Assembly (NCBI RefSeq): GCF_900149695.1
Contig: NZ_LT703003.1
Span: forward strand, 806,001-870,000
Origin: Anderseniella sp. Alg231-50
GTDB taxonomy: Bacteria > Pseudomonadota > Alphaproteobacteria > Rhizobiales > Aestuariivirgaceae
Reading direction: 5' to 3'
DNA: 64,000 bases
Of the stretch, positions 17,469 through 26,552 are shown in pieces. The first letter of the stretch is position 1. Every line of letters begins with the position of its first letter. The notes beneath the pieces were generated by a model, which was not told the DNA's origin, made no database searches, and worked only from the letters and a program-made list of their open reading frames with translations. A program made the position numbers and the translations under genes.

Positions 17469-18344
17469 TCAGGCGGCAAGTTCGACCTTGTCCTGTGTCC
17501 GCAGCTGGAAGTCACTGGCGTCATGGCGTTCATGCAGCTGCTCTTCCAGCGGGCCCCAGGTCCTGTTGACCATCCTGCCGCGCCTGACTGTTTCGCGTCC
17601 GGCGATCAGTTTGGTCCATCGGTTCAGGTTCTCGTACTCATGGGCCGAGAGAAATTCAGCCGCCGCATAAACCGTGTTGGAGACCAGCGCGCCATACCAG
17701 GGCCAGATGGCAATATCGGCAATAGTGTACTCATCACCGCACATGTACCGGCTGGTCGCCAGATGGCGGTCGAGCACGTCGAGCTGACGTTTCACTTCCA
17801 TGGCAAAGCGGTCGATGGGATATTCGAACTTTTCCGGGGCATACTTGTAGAAATGCCCGAAGCCGCCGCCGAGATATGGTGCGCTTCCCATTTGCCAGAA
17901 CAGCCATGACAGGCATTCAGCCCGCCTTGCGGGATCGCTTGGCAGGAGGGCACCGAATTTTTCAGCCAGATAAAGCAGGATGGCGCCTGATTCAAACACG
18001 CGGGTTGGCGTTTCGGTGCTGTGGTCCATCAGGGCCGGAATCTTGGAATTGGGATTTACGCCGACAAAGCCGCTGCCGAATTGCTCCGCATCCTTGATCC
18101 GGATCAGGTGCGCATCGTACTCCGCGCCTTCATGACCAAGCGCCAGCAATTCCTCCAGCATGACGGCAACCTTCACACCATTGGGCGTGGCCAGCGAATA
18201 CAACTGCAGCGGATGGCGTCCGACCGGCAGCTCCTTGTCATGGGTCGGCCCGGCGACAGGGCGATTGATTTTCGCCCAGTCCCCGCCACTTTCAGTGTTC
18301 CATGCCCAGACTTTTGGTGGCGTGTAGGGTAATATGTCAGTCAT
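17469..18344 (-). CDS. yghU: Glutathione transferase-like disulfide-bond oxidoreductase, YghU type
   Basis: A 291-residue protein that follows E. coli YghU almost throughout: N-terminal extension with INRPVAGPTHDKELPVGRHP, then the thioredoxin-fold segment LQLYSLATPNGVKV with the TPNGxK glutathione-binding pattern, NPNSKIPAL, ESGAILLYLAEKFG, GDEYTIADIAIWPWYG and the tail LHERHDASDF. YghU binds glutathione and reduces disulfides rather than conjugating electrophiles. The gene is convergent with the MlrC gene (12 bases between stops) and appears to be a stand-alone housekeeping gene. Confidence 0.93.
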   Translation of the reverse strand: MTDILPYTPPKVWAWNTESGGDWAKINRPVAGPTHDKELPVGRHPLQLYSLATPNGVKVAVMLEELLALGHEGAEYDAHLIRIKDAEQFGSGFVGVNPNSKIPALMDHSTETPTRVFESGAILLYLAEKFGALLPSDPARRAECLSWLFWQMGSAPYLGGGFGHFYKYAPEKFEYPIDRFAMEVKRQLDVLDRHLATSRYMCGDEYTIADIAIWPWYGALVSNTVYAAAEFLSAHEYENLNRWTKLIAGRETVRRGRMVNRTWGPLEEQLHERHDASDFQLRTQDKVELAA

Positions 18345-18465
18345 TATTATTGTTCCGGTTTCTTGATCTTGCTGATGGAAAGAGGCGGGGAAATTTCAGA
18401 TTTCAGTGCATGTGATAGTGCCGGCGCACAATTGCAATGCTGCAATGAGGCGGCTCGCAAAAATG

Positions 18466-19497
18466 TTACAATGCGATGGTCGAACCACGATCCTTGAGCT
18501 CGATTTCAACCTTCTGGTTGAACGGTTCCGGCGGCATGCCGGTGTCGCTCATCTGCACCAGGCTGCCGGCGGCAATGTTACCAATTCTGCGCGCCGGCAT
18601 TCGTATCGTGGTCAGGCCCGGTTCCAGATGAGCGGAGCCGCGAAAATCACCAATGCCGACGATCGAGATATCATCCGGTATGCGCACGCCTTCCGCATAA
18701 CAGGCATAACACGCGCCATGGGCGATGATGTCGTTTCCGCATACGATGGCCGTGGGGCGCCTGGAGGACGACACCAGCTCGCGTACCAGCCGTTTTGCCT
18801 CACCGATATCGTAGGGGCAGGAAATCAACCGGTCCGGCGGGGTGCTTATCCCGGCCCGGCGCAGCTCTTCCATGACGCCGTTCATCCTGTCCCGCGCCCG
18901 GTCATTTGACGCCACATCCGGAAACAGCAACGCAATATCGCGATGCCCGAGATCGAGCAAATGCCGGGCCACGGTACGCGCCGCTGCCACATTGTCTGCC
19001 CCGACGCAGGGAATGTCAGTGCCATTGCGAAAGTTCCACACCGATATGACCGGCACATCACGCTGCTGCAGCATATTCATTGAAACCGCAGCATGGTCGA
19101 AACCGACCAGCGCGATGCCATCAATGCGCCGTTCCAGCAGGGAGCGCACAATGGCCACCTCCAGATCAAGGTCATAGCCATGCGCCGCGATCAGCATGGT
19201 CCGGTCAAAATCCCGCAGGCGGGACGAGAATGCCTCGATCAGTTCGGCAAAAATCGCATTGTCGATGGTCGGCACCACCAGGCCGAGTGTACCGGAAAAC
19301 CGGTTGTGCAGGGCGCCGGCGGCGCGATTGCGGATGTAACCGAGCTCATCTGCGGCCTGTTCAATGCGCACCCGTGTCGGCGCGCGCACCTTGTCGGGCT
19401 GGCTGAAGGTGCGCGAAACCGTGGCGATGGAGACCCCGGCCCGGGCTGCAACCTCGACAATTCCCGGCGCGCCTTTTCTGGATCTCGAGTACCTCAT
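18466..19497 (-). CDS. LacI-family transcriptional regulator of the tct-sau operon
   Basis: A 343-residue regulator. Residues about 10-60 form the LacI helix-turn-helix and hinge (EVAARAGVSIATVSRTFSQP, then IRNRAAGALHNR); the rest is a periplasmic-binding-protein-like effector domain (TLGLVVPTIDNAIFAELIEA, GIALVGFDHA, AIVCGNDIIAHGA, SIVGIGDF). ATG 19497 fits the usual N-terminus (MRYSRSRKGAPGIVEVA). An in-frame start 48 bases upstream would place the operator at 19519 inside the gene, so it is rejected. It is divergent from tctA and probably represses the tct-sau operon and itself, with release by the imported compound or a CoA derivative (inference). Confidence 0.9.
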   Translation of the reverse strand: MRYSRSRKGAPGIVEVAARAGVSIATVSRTFSQPDKVRAPTRVRIEQAADELGYIRNRAAGALHNRFSGTLGLVVPTIDNAIFAELIEAFSSRLRDFDRTMLIAAHGYDLDLEVAIVRSLLERRIDGIALVGFDHAAVSMNMLQQRDVPVISVWNFRNGTDIPCVGADNVAAARTVARHLLDLGHRDIALLFPDVASNDRARDRMNGVMEELRRAGISTPPDRLISCPYDIGEAKRLVRELVSSSRRPTAIVCGNDIIAHGACYACYAEGVRIPDDISIVGIGDFRGSAHLEPGLTTIRMPARRIGNIAAGSLVQMSDTGMPPEPFNQKVEIELKDRGSTIAL

Positions 19498-19518
19498 GAG
19501 GCAAATTTTATCACAAAA

Positions 19519-19532
19519 TGAAAACGTTTGCA
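19519..19532. promoter_or_regulatory. LacI-family operator
   Basis: TGAAAACGTTTGCA fits the general LacI-family operator TGNAANCGNTTNCA at every fixed position, including the central CG. It lies 21 bases upstream of the regulator start and 100 upstream of tctA, in the divergent promoter region. A wider partial palindrome (ATGAAAAC ... GTTTTCAT, 19518-19545) overlaps it. Confidence 0.8.
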
Positions 19533-19631
19533 TTTTTGTTTTCATCAGCTAGCGTTTTGACAAGGGGATAAGCCGGATGCAACCGGCACCTGGTTTTGCG
19601 AGACCGGAACAACAGGGAAGAAACAGGGCCA

Positions 19632-21155
19632 ATGGAGTTCCTGAATTATTTTGGCGGCGTGTTTGAACCATGGGCGTTCATGTTGCTGCTCGGCGGCACC
19701 ATCGGCGGCCTGATCCTGGGCGCGACGCCCGGGCTGTCGCCGACAATGGCGGTGGCGCTGCTGATCCCGTTCACTTTCCACATGTCGGCAACCCACGGAC
19801 TCGTTCTGCTGGGTGCTGCCTATACTTCCACGGTGGCAGGCGGCGCGGTAAGCGCAATCCTGCTCAAGATACCGGGGGCTCCCGCCAACATCGCGACAGC
19901 ACTTGACGGCAATGAAATGGCCAAACGCGGCGAAGGTGCCAGGGCGTTGCATCTGTCATTTCTGTCTTCCGGTGTTGGCGGGGTCATCGGTATCTTACTG
20001 TTAATCTTCCTGACGCCGGTGCTGGCGCAATGGGTGTTGAAAATCCAGACGCCGCACGTTTTCTGGATTGCCATTCTGGGCGTGACGGTGATCGGGTCAC
20101 TGGATTCGAAATCTTTCGTCAAAGGCCTGCTGTCTGGATGTATCGGCTTGTGGCTGTCGACCATTGGCTATGATGAGATACAAGGCACCGAGCGGTTCAT
20201 ATTTGCCGATGCGCTGAGTGGCGGCATTGGCATCATCCCGGCACTCATCGGCCTGTTCGCCATTCCGCAGGTACTGGACATGATGGCGAAGGGCCGTGTC
20301 GATGCCCTTGTTGAGGCGCTGGAAGTGCCCCGGCAGAAACTGGCCAAATCCTTCAGCGAGCTCACCAGGTATGTCCGGGCCCTGTCCATCGGTACGGTGA
20401 TCGGCTCCATCATCGGCCTTATCCCGGGTGTCGGCGGCCAGATCGCCGGACTGGTAGCTTACGACCAGTCGCGCAAGCTGTCGCCACAGCGGGAGAAGTT
20501 CGGCACCGGCCATCCCGAAGGCGTGGTGGCTGCGGAATCCGCCAACAATGCCATGGTCGGCCCGTCGCTGGTCCCGCTGCTGACCCTGTCGATTCCCGGC
20601 AGCCCGACGGCTGCAGTGCTGCTCGGCGGCCTGCTGATCAAGGAGATTTTCCCCGGGTCCGATATTTTCGAAAAGCACCCTGAAGTCGTGTGGACTTTCA
20701 TCAACTCGATGCTGGTTGGCCAGATCCTGATGGTGATCTTCGGCATCATGATTGCCGGCTGGGCTGCCAAGATCGCCCGTGCTCCCGCGCCCATCATGGC
20801 AGCCGGGGTTCTGGTACTGGCGGTGTTCGGATCCTACTCGGTCGGCCAGTCGGTCGGCGACGTGCATATCATGCTGGCACTGGGCGTCGGCATGTTCATT
20901 CTGGAAAAATTCGGCTTCTCCGCTGCACCGCTGGTGCTGGGGCTTATCCTGGGCCCGATCGCCGGAGACAACTTTACCCAGGGCATGACACTGGCCGCAG
21001 CACAGGACGGACCATGGGTCTACTTCTTCACCGGCAAGCTGAACATCTTCCTAATTACGCTGGTTATAGCCTCGATCGCCTATTCGTTCTGGAACAACAT
21101 GCTGGCGGGCGGCAAGACACCAGCTTCGGAACCGGTTGCGGAGGACGCGAAATGA
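19632..21155 (+). CDS. tctA: Tripartite tricarboxylate transporter, large permease TctA
   Basis: A 507-residue inner-membrane protein with about twelve helices. It has the TctA signatures GATPGLSPTMAVALLIPFTF near residues 30-49 and IPGVGGQIAGLVAYDQSRK near 265, and a C-terminal repeat (GPIAGDNFTQGM). It forms the channel of a binding-protein-dependent secondary importer for carboxylates or similar anions. The ATG start is preceded by AGGGAAGAAACAGGG; a TTG upstream (19596) is ignored. First gene of the operon, it overlaps tctB by four bases. In standard sau clusters the uptake protein SauU is an MFS carrier; here a TTT system takes that place. Confidence 0.93.
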   Translation: MEFLNYFGGVFEPWAFMLLLGGTIGGLILGATPGLSPTMAVALLIPFTFHMSATHGLVLLGAAYTSTVAGGAVSAILLKIPGAPANIATALDGNEMAKRGEGARALHLSFLSSGVGGVIGILLLIFLTPVLAQWVLKIQTPHVFWIAILGVTVIGSLDSKSFVKGLLSGCIGLWLSTIGYDEIQGTERFIFADALSGGIGIIPALIGLFAIPQVLDMMAKGRVDALVEALEVPRQKLAKSFSELTRYVRALSIGTVIGSIIGLIPGVGGQIAGLVAYDQSRKLSPQREKFGTGHPEGVVAAESANNAMVGPSLVPLLTLSIPGSPTAAVLLGGLLIKEIFPGSDIFEKHPEVVWTFINSMLVGQILMVIFGIMIAGWAAKIARAPAPIMAAGVLVLAVFGSYSVGQSVGDVHIMLALGVGMFILEKFGFSAAPLVLGLILGPIAGDNFTQGMTLAAAQDGPWVYFFTGKLNIFLITLVIASIAYSFWNNMLAGGKTPASEPVAEDAK

Positions 21156-21613
21156 CCTCGCACCGCATGCAGCATATCGTTCCCGGTGTTGCGATCTTCG
21201 TGCTGGCGTCGATCGTCACATGGCTGAGTTTCACCCAGCAACCGGCGGAAGCCTTCCTGTTCCCCAGGGTCATTTCGGTGGTGTTCATCATACTGGCCGC
21301 CTGGAACCTGATCCGGGCGGTGACCGGCTTGTCGAAGGTTGGCCGCGGCATCCCCGTCGAGACCGTGAAGAACCTGGCACCGGGCCTGGTGGTGATGCTC
21401 TTGTATGTATTCTTTGGCGCCAAGCATCTCGGGTTCTATCTCGGATCCACGCTCGCCTTTTTCGCCATCTACAGTTTTTACGACCCCGCTTCATGGTCCA
21501 GTGTCAAAGACTGGATAAAGCGGATACTTGTGACGGCCGCCTTCATGGCCGTCATCTATGCCCTTTTCGCCGTGGTCCTGCAGGTCCACACACCAAGGGG
21601 AATCCTCTTTTGA
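21152..21613 (+). CDS. tctB: Tripartite tricarboxylate transporter, small permease TctB
   Basis: A 153-residue protein with four predicted helices (HIVPGVAIFVLASIVTWLSF, FLFPRVISVVFIILAAWNLI, LAPGLVVMLLYVFFGAKHLG, RILVTAAFMAVIYALFAVVL), the TctB layout. It starts inside the tctA stop (ATGA) and has the family's weak sequence conservation, so the call rests mostly on topology and position. Confidence 0.88.
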   Translation: MTSHRMQHIVPGVAIFVLASIVTWLSFTQQPAEAFLFPRVISVVFIILAAWNLIRAVTGLSKVGRGIPVETVKNLAPGLVVMLLYVFFGAKHLGFYLGSTLAFFAIYSFYDPASWSSVKDWIKRILVTAAFMAVIYALFAVVLQVHTPRGILF

Positions 21614-21671
21614 TATGGGTGGATGCCATATTGATTGAAACAACCAAGAAAGCTTCTGGGAGGAAGACACT

Positions 21672-22640
21672 ATGAAAAAACTTCTTAAAACTGCTGCTCT
21701 GGCGGCCGCCACCCTGGCGGTTGCGGCAACCGGATCATTTGCCGGTGATTATCCGGACCGTCCCATCGGCGTAGCCGTGTCCTACGGCGCAGGCGGTGCG
21801 ACCGACTTTCAGGCCCGCATCGTGACCATGGTGGCCGGCAATGCCGACATTCTCGGCCAGCCGATCTACATTCTGAACAAACCCGGCGCCGGTGGCCGCA
21901 AGGGCTGGAACTGGTTTGCAACCGAAGCCACGGCAGACGGCTACACCATGTCGGCCTACAACATTCCCCACTTCATCGCCCAGTCGATCAAGGGCGGGGT
22001 AAAATATTCCGCAGACTCGTTTGAACCGATTGCCAACTGGGGCTCCGACCCGGCTGTGGTCGTCGTCGGCAAGGACAGCAAGTTCAATTCCATGCAGGAG
22101 CTGATCGACTATGCCAAGGCCAACCCCGGCAAGACCACGACCTCCGGCGCAGGCCTGTTTGTAGGCCATCACATTGCGGCACTGCAGATCGAAAAGGCCT
22201 GTGAGTGCAAGCTGGCTTACGTGCCGACAAAGGGCGGTGGCGCTGCTGCCATGAAGGCAGTGATCGGCGGCGAAGTGCTGGCCGGCATCAACAACCTGTC
22301 TGACGCGTTCCGCGCCCGCGAGGCCGGGAACGTCAAGATTCTCGGGGTTGCTGATCTTGAACGCAATGATTTCATCAAGGACGTACCGACGCTGAAGGAA
22401 GCAGGTCTTGATGTCGACAACTCATCCGTCAATTTCCGCGGCCTGATGGTGCCGAAAGGCACGCCTCAAGCGGTCATCGACAAGCTGGCCAAGCAGGTGC
22501 CGATGATGTTTGGCCATGCGCGTGTTGCCAAGCGCATGAAAGCCGGCGGTTCGCCGATGAAAATAATGAACCGGGAGGAAGTGCAGAAAATGTGGGCAGA
22601 CCGCGAAGTGGTTCTGAAAGAACTGCTGAAGGGCCTGTAA
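21672..22640 (+). CDS. tctC: Tripartite tricarboxylate transporter substrate-binding protein TctC
   Basis: A 322-residue periplasmic receptor. Signal peptide of about 24 residues (cleavage near SFA-GDYPDRPI), then the Bug/TctC fold: YPDRPIGVAVSYGAGGATDF near the N-terminus, NKPGAGGRKGWNWF near 75, and the KGGGAAAMKAVIGGEV region near 190. The usual Bug pattern is kept with an unusual acidic/cysteine stretch (EKACECKLAYV). TctC gives the ligand choice; the following sauS and sauT imply sulfoacetate. GGGAGGAA lies before the ATG. Confidence 0.9.
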   Translation: MKKLLKTAALAAATLAVAATGSFAGDYPDRPIGVAVSYGAGGATDFQARIVTMVAGNADILGQPIYILNKPGAGGRKGWNWFATEATADGYTMSAYNIPHFIAQSIKGGVKYSADSFEPIANWGSDPAVVVVGKDSKFNSMQELIDYAKANPGKTTTSGAGLFVGHHIAALQIEKACECKLAYVPTKGGGAAAMKAVIGGEVLAGINNLSDAFRAREAGNVKILGVADLERNDFIKDVPTLKEAGLDVDNSSVNFRGLMVPKGTPQAVIDKLAKQVPMMFGHARVAKRMKAGGSPMKIMNREEVQKMWADREVVLKELLKGL

Positions 22641-22663
22641 TTCCCGCAACAACAACCACAACC

Positions 22664-22698
22664 TTCGAAGGCGGAGCTTGTTGCGCTCCGCCTTCGAA
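22664..22698 (+). terminator. Intercistronic hairpin between tctC and sauS
   Basis: A perfect 14-base inverted repeat (TTCGAAGGCGGAGC with GCTCCGCCTTCGAA) around a 7-base loop, followed by a short A-rich run on this strand and no T-run. It sits 24 bases after tctC and 43 before sauS. It probably protects the binding-protein message or causes partial termination within one operon. Confidence 0.6.
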
Positions 22699-22741
22699 AA
22701 CACCCAGACCGACCAAACCCGAACCCAGGACCCGTGCAGTC

Positions 22742-24175
22742 ATGTCAAGCCAAGTCGCTTTTTCAACACCGCCGACAGATGAGGAAGCCATCATTGACGC
22801 GATTGTGGACCGGGCCCGGGCTGCGCAGGCCAAATACGAGACGGGCGCCGACCAGGCCCGTTATGACACTGCGGCGCTGGCGGCAGCCTGGGCGCTGATG
22901 CAGCCCGACCGAAATGCGGAGCTGGCCGCCATGGCGGTTGCAACCACCGGCCTCGGCAATGTGGCCGACAAGATTACCAAGAACCACCGCAAGACCCTGG
23001 GCCTGTTGCGCGACATCAGTCACGCGAAAACGCAAGGCATCCTGTCCGATGACGCGGCTCGCGGCATAACAGAAATTGCCCGGCCCATTGGCGTCATCGG
23101 TGCCGTCGTGCCGTCGACAAACCCGGTGGCGACACCGGTCAACAATGTCGTCAACGCGCTGAAGTGCGGCAATGCCATTATCCTGTCGCCGTCCCCGAAA
23201 GGTGTCGAGGTGTGCGAGAAGCTGCTCGGCTACATTCACGCCGAGTTCGACAAGGTCGGCCTTGATCATGACCTGGTGCAGATGGTGCCGGCGCCGTCGT
23301 CCAAGGTGAAGACCCAGCGCCTGATGGAAACCACCGACCTGCTGGTTGTCACCGGCAGCCAGGACAATGTGCGCCGGGCCTATTCTTCCGGCACACCGGC
23401 CATCGGCGTCGGGGCCGGCAATGTCACGGTGATCGTGGATGAGACCGCAAACCTGGCTGAAGCAGCGCGCAAGATTGCAGCATCGAAAACCTTCGACAAT
23501 GCCACTTCGTGTTCATCGGAAAACGTTTTGGTGGTGGTCGACGCGATCTATGATGCGTTCATTACCGAACTGGAAACCGCCGGCGGCCGCATGCTGCGCG
23601 GCGCCACGGCCGACAAGCTCAAGTCAGCCTTGTTCCAGGGCGGCAAACTGAACCGGCACATGATCGCCCATGACATTGACCGGGTTATCGATGTCGCGGA
23701 GGTGGATGTCGAGGACGCGGCCAGTGCGCGCTTCCTGATGGTTGCGGCAGACGGCATCGGTCCGGATCATCCGGAGTCAGGTGAAAAGCTGTCCCTGGTG
23801 CTTTCGGTCTATCGTGCTGCTGATTTCGATGCCGCGAAACAGCTCAGCGCCAGGATACTGGCACATCAGGGCGCCGGCCACTCGATCGGACTGCACACGG
23901 CCGACGATGCACGTGCGCTCGGCATGGGGCTTGAAATGCCGACCTGCCGGGTCATCGTCAACCAGGCGCATTGTTTCGCCACCGGCGGATCGTTCGACAA
24001 CGGCATGCCGTTTTCCCTGTCCATGGGCTGCGGCAGCTGGGGCGGCAACTCCATCGACGACAATCTCAACTATCGCCACTTCATGAACACCACCAAGGTG
24101 GTCCGTACCATCCCGGTGAACGAACCGGCGGTTGAAGACATCTTTTCAGATTACTGGCAACAGGCCGGCGAATGA
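22742..24175 (+). CDS. sauS: Sulfoacetaldehyde dehydrogenase (acylating), SauS
   Basis: A 477-residue acylating aldehyde dehydrogenase (CoA-linked ALDH superfamily). Catalytic cysteine C257 lies in FDNATSCSSEN; the Rossmann part includes GVVPSTNP-like IGAVVPSTNPVATP and GNAIILSPSPKG. The C-terminal VNQAHCFATGGSFDN and MGCGSWGGNSIDDNLNYRH resemble what I remember of Cupriavidus necator SauS. The enzyme reduces sulfoacetyl-CoA to sulfoacetaldehyde with NADPH. The start ATG 22742 is internal to a longer open frame that begins inside tctC and is rejected. It overlaps the ligase gene by four bases. Another short-chain CoA-linked aldehyde cannot be excluded from sequence alone. Confidence 0.82.
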   Translation: MSSQVAFSTPPTDEEAIIDAIVDRARAAQAKYETGADQARYDTAALAAAWALMQPDRNAELAAMAVATTGLGNVADKITKNHRKTLGLLRDISHAKTQGILSDDAARGITEIARPIGVIGAVVPSTNPVATPVNNVVNALKCGNAIILSPSPKGVEVCEKLLGYIHAEFDKVGLDHDLVQMVPAPSSKVKTQRLMETTDLLVVTGSQDNVRRAYSSGTPAIGVGAGNVTVIVDETANLAEAARKIAASKTFDNATSCSSENVLVVVDAIYDAFITELETAGGRMLRGATADKLKSALFQGGKLNRHMIAHDIDRVIDVAEVDVEDAASARFLMVAADGIGPDHPESGEKLSLVLSVYRAADFDAAKQLSARILAHQGAGHSIGLHTADDARALGMGLEMPTCRVIVNQAHCFATGGSFDNGMPFSLSMGCGSWGGNSIDDNLNYRHFMNTTKVVRTIPVNEPAVEDIFSDYWQQAGE

Positions 24176-25716
24176 ATGAGGCCGCCGCCATCGATGCCAA
24201 CCAGATCAATGGCCTTTCGGTTCGCGGGCTGATCGACCTGCGGGCCGGTGCGACGCCGGACGCAGTGTTTCTCACCGATCCGGCAACCGGCAGGGCGACC
24301 AGCTACCGCGAGCTTCGCGACCGGTGTTGTGCAGTTGCTGCCCGGATCGCCCGGCACGGTATCAAGCCAGGTGAGGCGGTGGCTTACGCACTGAGCAACG
24401 GGCCTGCATCGGCGATCTCTGTTCTGGGCATCATGTATGGCGGTTACCTGGCCACGGCCATCAACCTTGTGGCCGGCAATGACACGATTTCCTATGTGCT
24501 GTCGCATTCATCGACACGCCTTGTGCTGGCCCAGCAGCAGACTCAGGAGCTGGTCGCACAAGCCCTGCAGACCCTGGACCAGCCGCCACAAACCGTTCTG
24601 GTTGATGACGGATTTTTTGAAATCTGCCACGATGCGGCGGACCTTCCCCCGCTGGCACATGATGACGACGGCCTGTTGATGTACACCTCCGGTACGACAG
24701 GCCGGCCCAAGGGTGTTGTGCTGCGGCAGTCAAGTGTGCTGGCGGGGGGAGTTAATGCCGTACTGGCGCATCAGCTGACGGCGTCGGACCGTGCCTTGTG
24801 CGTGTTGCCGCTGTATCACATCAACGGGCTGTGCGTGACCGTCATGGGACCCCTGGTGTCCGGTGGCGGGGTAGTGGTGCCGCCGAAATTTTCCGTCTCC
24901 TCGTTCTGGTCGACCATCCGCGATCACGCCTGCACCTGGTTTTCCGTGGTGCCGACGCAGATTTCCTACCTGCTGCATGATGCGGAAAAGGCGACAGCCA
25001 ATCCGGCCGACATTCCCGGCCTGCGCTTCGGGCGGTCGGCATCGGCACCATTGTCACCGGATGTGCATGAAGCGTTCGAAACAAAATTCGGACTTCCCAT
25101 CATCGAAACCATGGGCTTGACGGAAACCGCAGCGCAGATCCTGTCGAACCCGCTGCCGCCTGGCGAGCGCAAAATCGGCTCACCGGGCCTGGCAATCGGC
25201 AATGAAGTGATGATTGCCGATGACAACCAGTGCCAGGTAGCTGCCGGTGTGGAAGGCGAGGTTCTGGTGCGCGGGCCCAATGTCATGCGGGTCTATCTCG
25301 ACAACCCGGAGGCCACCGCCGCATCCCTGACCAAAGATGCATGGCTGCGCACCGGTGACCTTGGGCGCATGGATGAGGACGGGTATGTGTTCATCACCGG
25401 CAGGCTCAAGGAGCTGATCATCAAGGGGGGTGAGAATATCGCGCCGCGCGAGGTGGACGAGGCGCTTTACGCCCATCCGGACGTGGTTGAGGCAGCTGCC
25501 TTTGCGTGTGCCTGCGAGCGCTATGGCCAGCGCATTGAAGCTGGTGTCGCGCTCAACACCCAGTCCGGTGTCAGCGAGCAGGACCTGATAAACCTGTGTA
25601 CCTCGAAGATCGGCGCGTTCAAGTCACCGGACCGGATTCACTTCATGGCCGAACTGCCGAAAGGCCCGTCGGGCAAGATCCAGCGCATCAAGCTGCAGGA
25701 GCTTTTTGGCCGATGA
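24172..25716 (+). CDS. sauT: AMP-forming acyl-CoA ligase, likely sulfoacetate-CoA ligase SauT
   Basis: A 514-residue ANL-superfamily ligase. Motifs: LLMYTSGTTGRPKGVVL (A3 P-loop, near residue 165-181), PLYHINGLCVT, ETMGLTETAA (A5) near 305, WLRTGDLGRMDEDGYVFITGRLKELIIKGGENIAPREV in pieces (A7-A8, near 390-425), and the C-terminal lysine in GPSGKIQRIK. It activates a small acid with ATP and CoA. Its four-base overlap with sauS and the upstream tctABC make sulfoacetate the best guess; an oxalyl-CoA-synthetase-like role is the main alternative. No xsc or pta gene follows inside the window, so the downstream sulfite-releasing step would be encoded elsewhere. Confidence 0.78.
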   Translation: MNEAAAIDANQINGLSVRGLIDLRAGATPDAVFLTDPATGRATSYRELRDRCCAVAARIARHGIKPGEAVAYALSNGPASAISVLGIMYGGYLATAINLVAGNDTISYVLSHSSTRLVLAQQQTQELVAQALQTLDQPPQTVLVDDGFFEICHDAADLPPLAHDDDGLLMYTSGTTGRPKGVVLRQSSVLAGGVNAVLAHQLTASDRALCVLPLYHINGLCVTVMGPLVSGGGVVVPPKFSVSSFWSTIRDHACTWFSVVPTQISYLLHDAEKATANPADIPGLRFGRSASAPLSPDVHEAFETKFGLPIIETMGLTETAAQILSNPLPPGERKIGSPGLAIGNEVMIADDNQCQVAAGVEGEVLVRGPNVMRVYLDNPEATAASLTKDAWLRTGDLGRMDEDGYVFITGRLKELIIKGGENIAPREVDEALYAHPDVVEAAAFACACERYGQRIEAGVALNTQSGVSEQDLINLCTSKIGAFKSPDRIHFMAELPKGPSGKIQRIKLQELFGR

Positions 25717-25736
25717 TGTGATGGGACAGGATGAGC

Positions 25737-25946
25737 CTACCGCTCCAGCGATTCCTCGTCCGGTGCCTGCCAGGCACGAAAGATCTTGCGGTCGATGAGC
25801 CAGGCAACGAGCAGGCACGGCGGTGCCATCAGAACCGGCCCCCAGATGCCGATTTCATTCACAGACAATTTCAGAAGCCACCAGAGCGTAAATGTAAATA
25901 CGCCGAACAAGATCACTACTGCCAGAAAACCCAACCAATTCGCCAT
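25737..25946 (-). CDS. Small two-helix membrane protein of unknown function
   Basis: A predicted 69-residue protein starting MANWLGF with two hydrophobic helices (LGFLAVVILFGVFTFTLWWL and GPVLMAPPCLLVAWLI) and a charged tail (WQAPDEESLER). I place the start at ATG 25946, which has GGGGACGG upstream; an in-frame ATG at 25973 is possible. It is convergent with sauT (20 bases between stops). No family recognised. Confidence 0.55.
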   Translation of the reverse strand: MANWLGFLAVVILFGVFTFTLWWLLKLSVNEIGIWGPVLMAPPCLLVAWLIDRKIFRAWQAPDEESLER

Positions 25947-26552
25947 GCCGTCCCCACTGCCTTTCACCCTCATCCAATGCTCAATTCAACACATTGGGTC
26001 AAATATCGCGCAGTTTTTTTGACGTTAGGTTAAATTTGATGGTGAACAATTGATTCAACAACTGATCCAAAGCCCTGCCAGTCGGGATTTCATGCCCATG
26101 AACTTCAGTTGAATTTCAGGTGTATGAATGCGCCGCAAGGCTGTCTGGCGATTGCCAAAGGAGGGGTTTCGAGTGCCGCCCCAAAATCCCCTCCCGGCAT
26201 CTATGCAAACTGGACATACGCTGTACTGAATTGCCCACCAAGCAGAAGGCAAACTACGCGTCAAAGGTTCACGGGTGGTAAAGCTGCAGGTATTTAAACA
26301 GAGATGTGGAACAGGTTTTTCTATTCTCCCCACACCTTACAGTGCAGTTGGACGTTCACACCGACAATCCAGATCGTAGAAAGATAACGGCCTTACGGTC
26401 ATTCACCGGGCGGGGTGTGTATTGTGGTAATCAAGTCATGTTTGCATGGTGGGCTGGAGCGAAGGCGAATTACGCTGGTCTGACATTGTGGAATCTGTGT
26501 ATGCTTATCGCCGATAGACTGGTTTCAGGCACTAGTTGCTGGGGTTTTGTCA
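25947..26552. other. Non-coding stretch of about 600 bases
   Basis: I see no convincing gene. Composition is lower in GC than the neighbours. It holds one long-range inverted repeat, GGAGGGG (26160-26166) with CCCCTCC (26191-26197), and an AT-rich segment near 26000-26060. The promoter of the following barrel gene should lie in its last 100 bases. It could be the remnant of a lost or transferred segment; nothing recognisable as a transposon remains. Confidence 0.4.

Noticed and set aside
17453-17472. Short inverted repeat CTGACC/GGTCAG between mlrC-like and yghU stops
   Set aside because: Only six base pairs and no T-run. Too weak to list as a terminator.
26055-26333. 92-residue minus-strand frame in the non-coding gap
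   Set aside because: No ribosome site, no motif, and it is interrupted by the GGAGGGG/CCCCTCC repeat. Probably chance.
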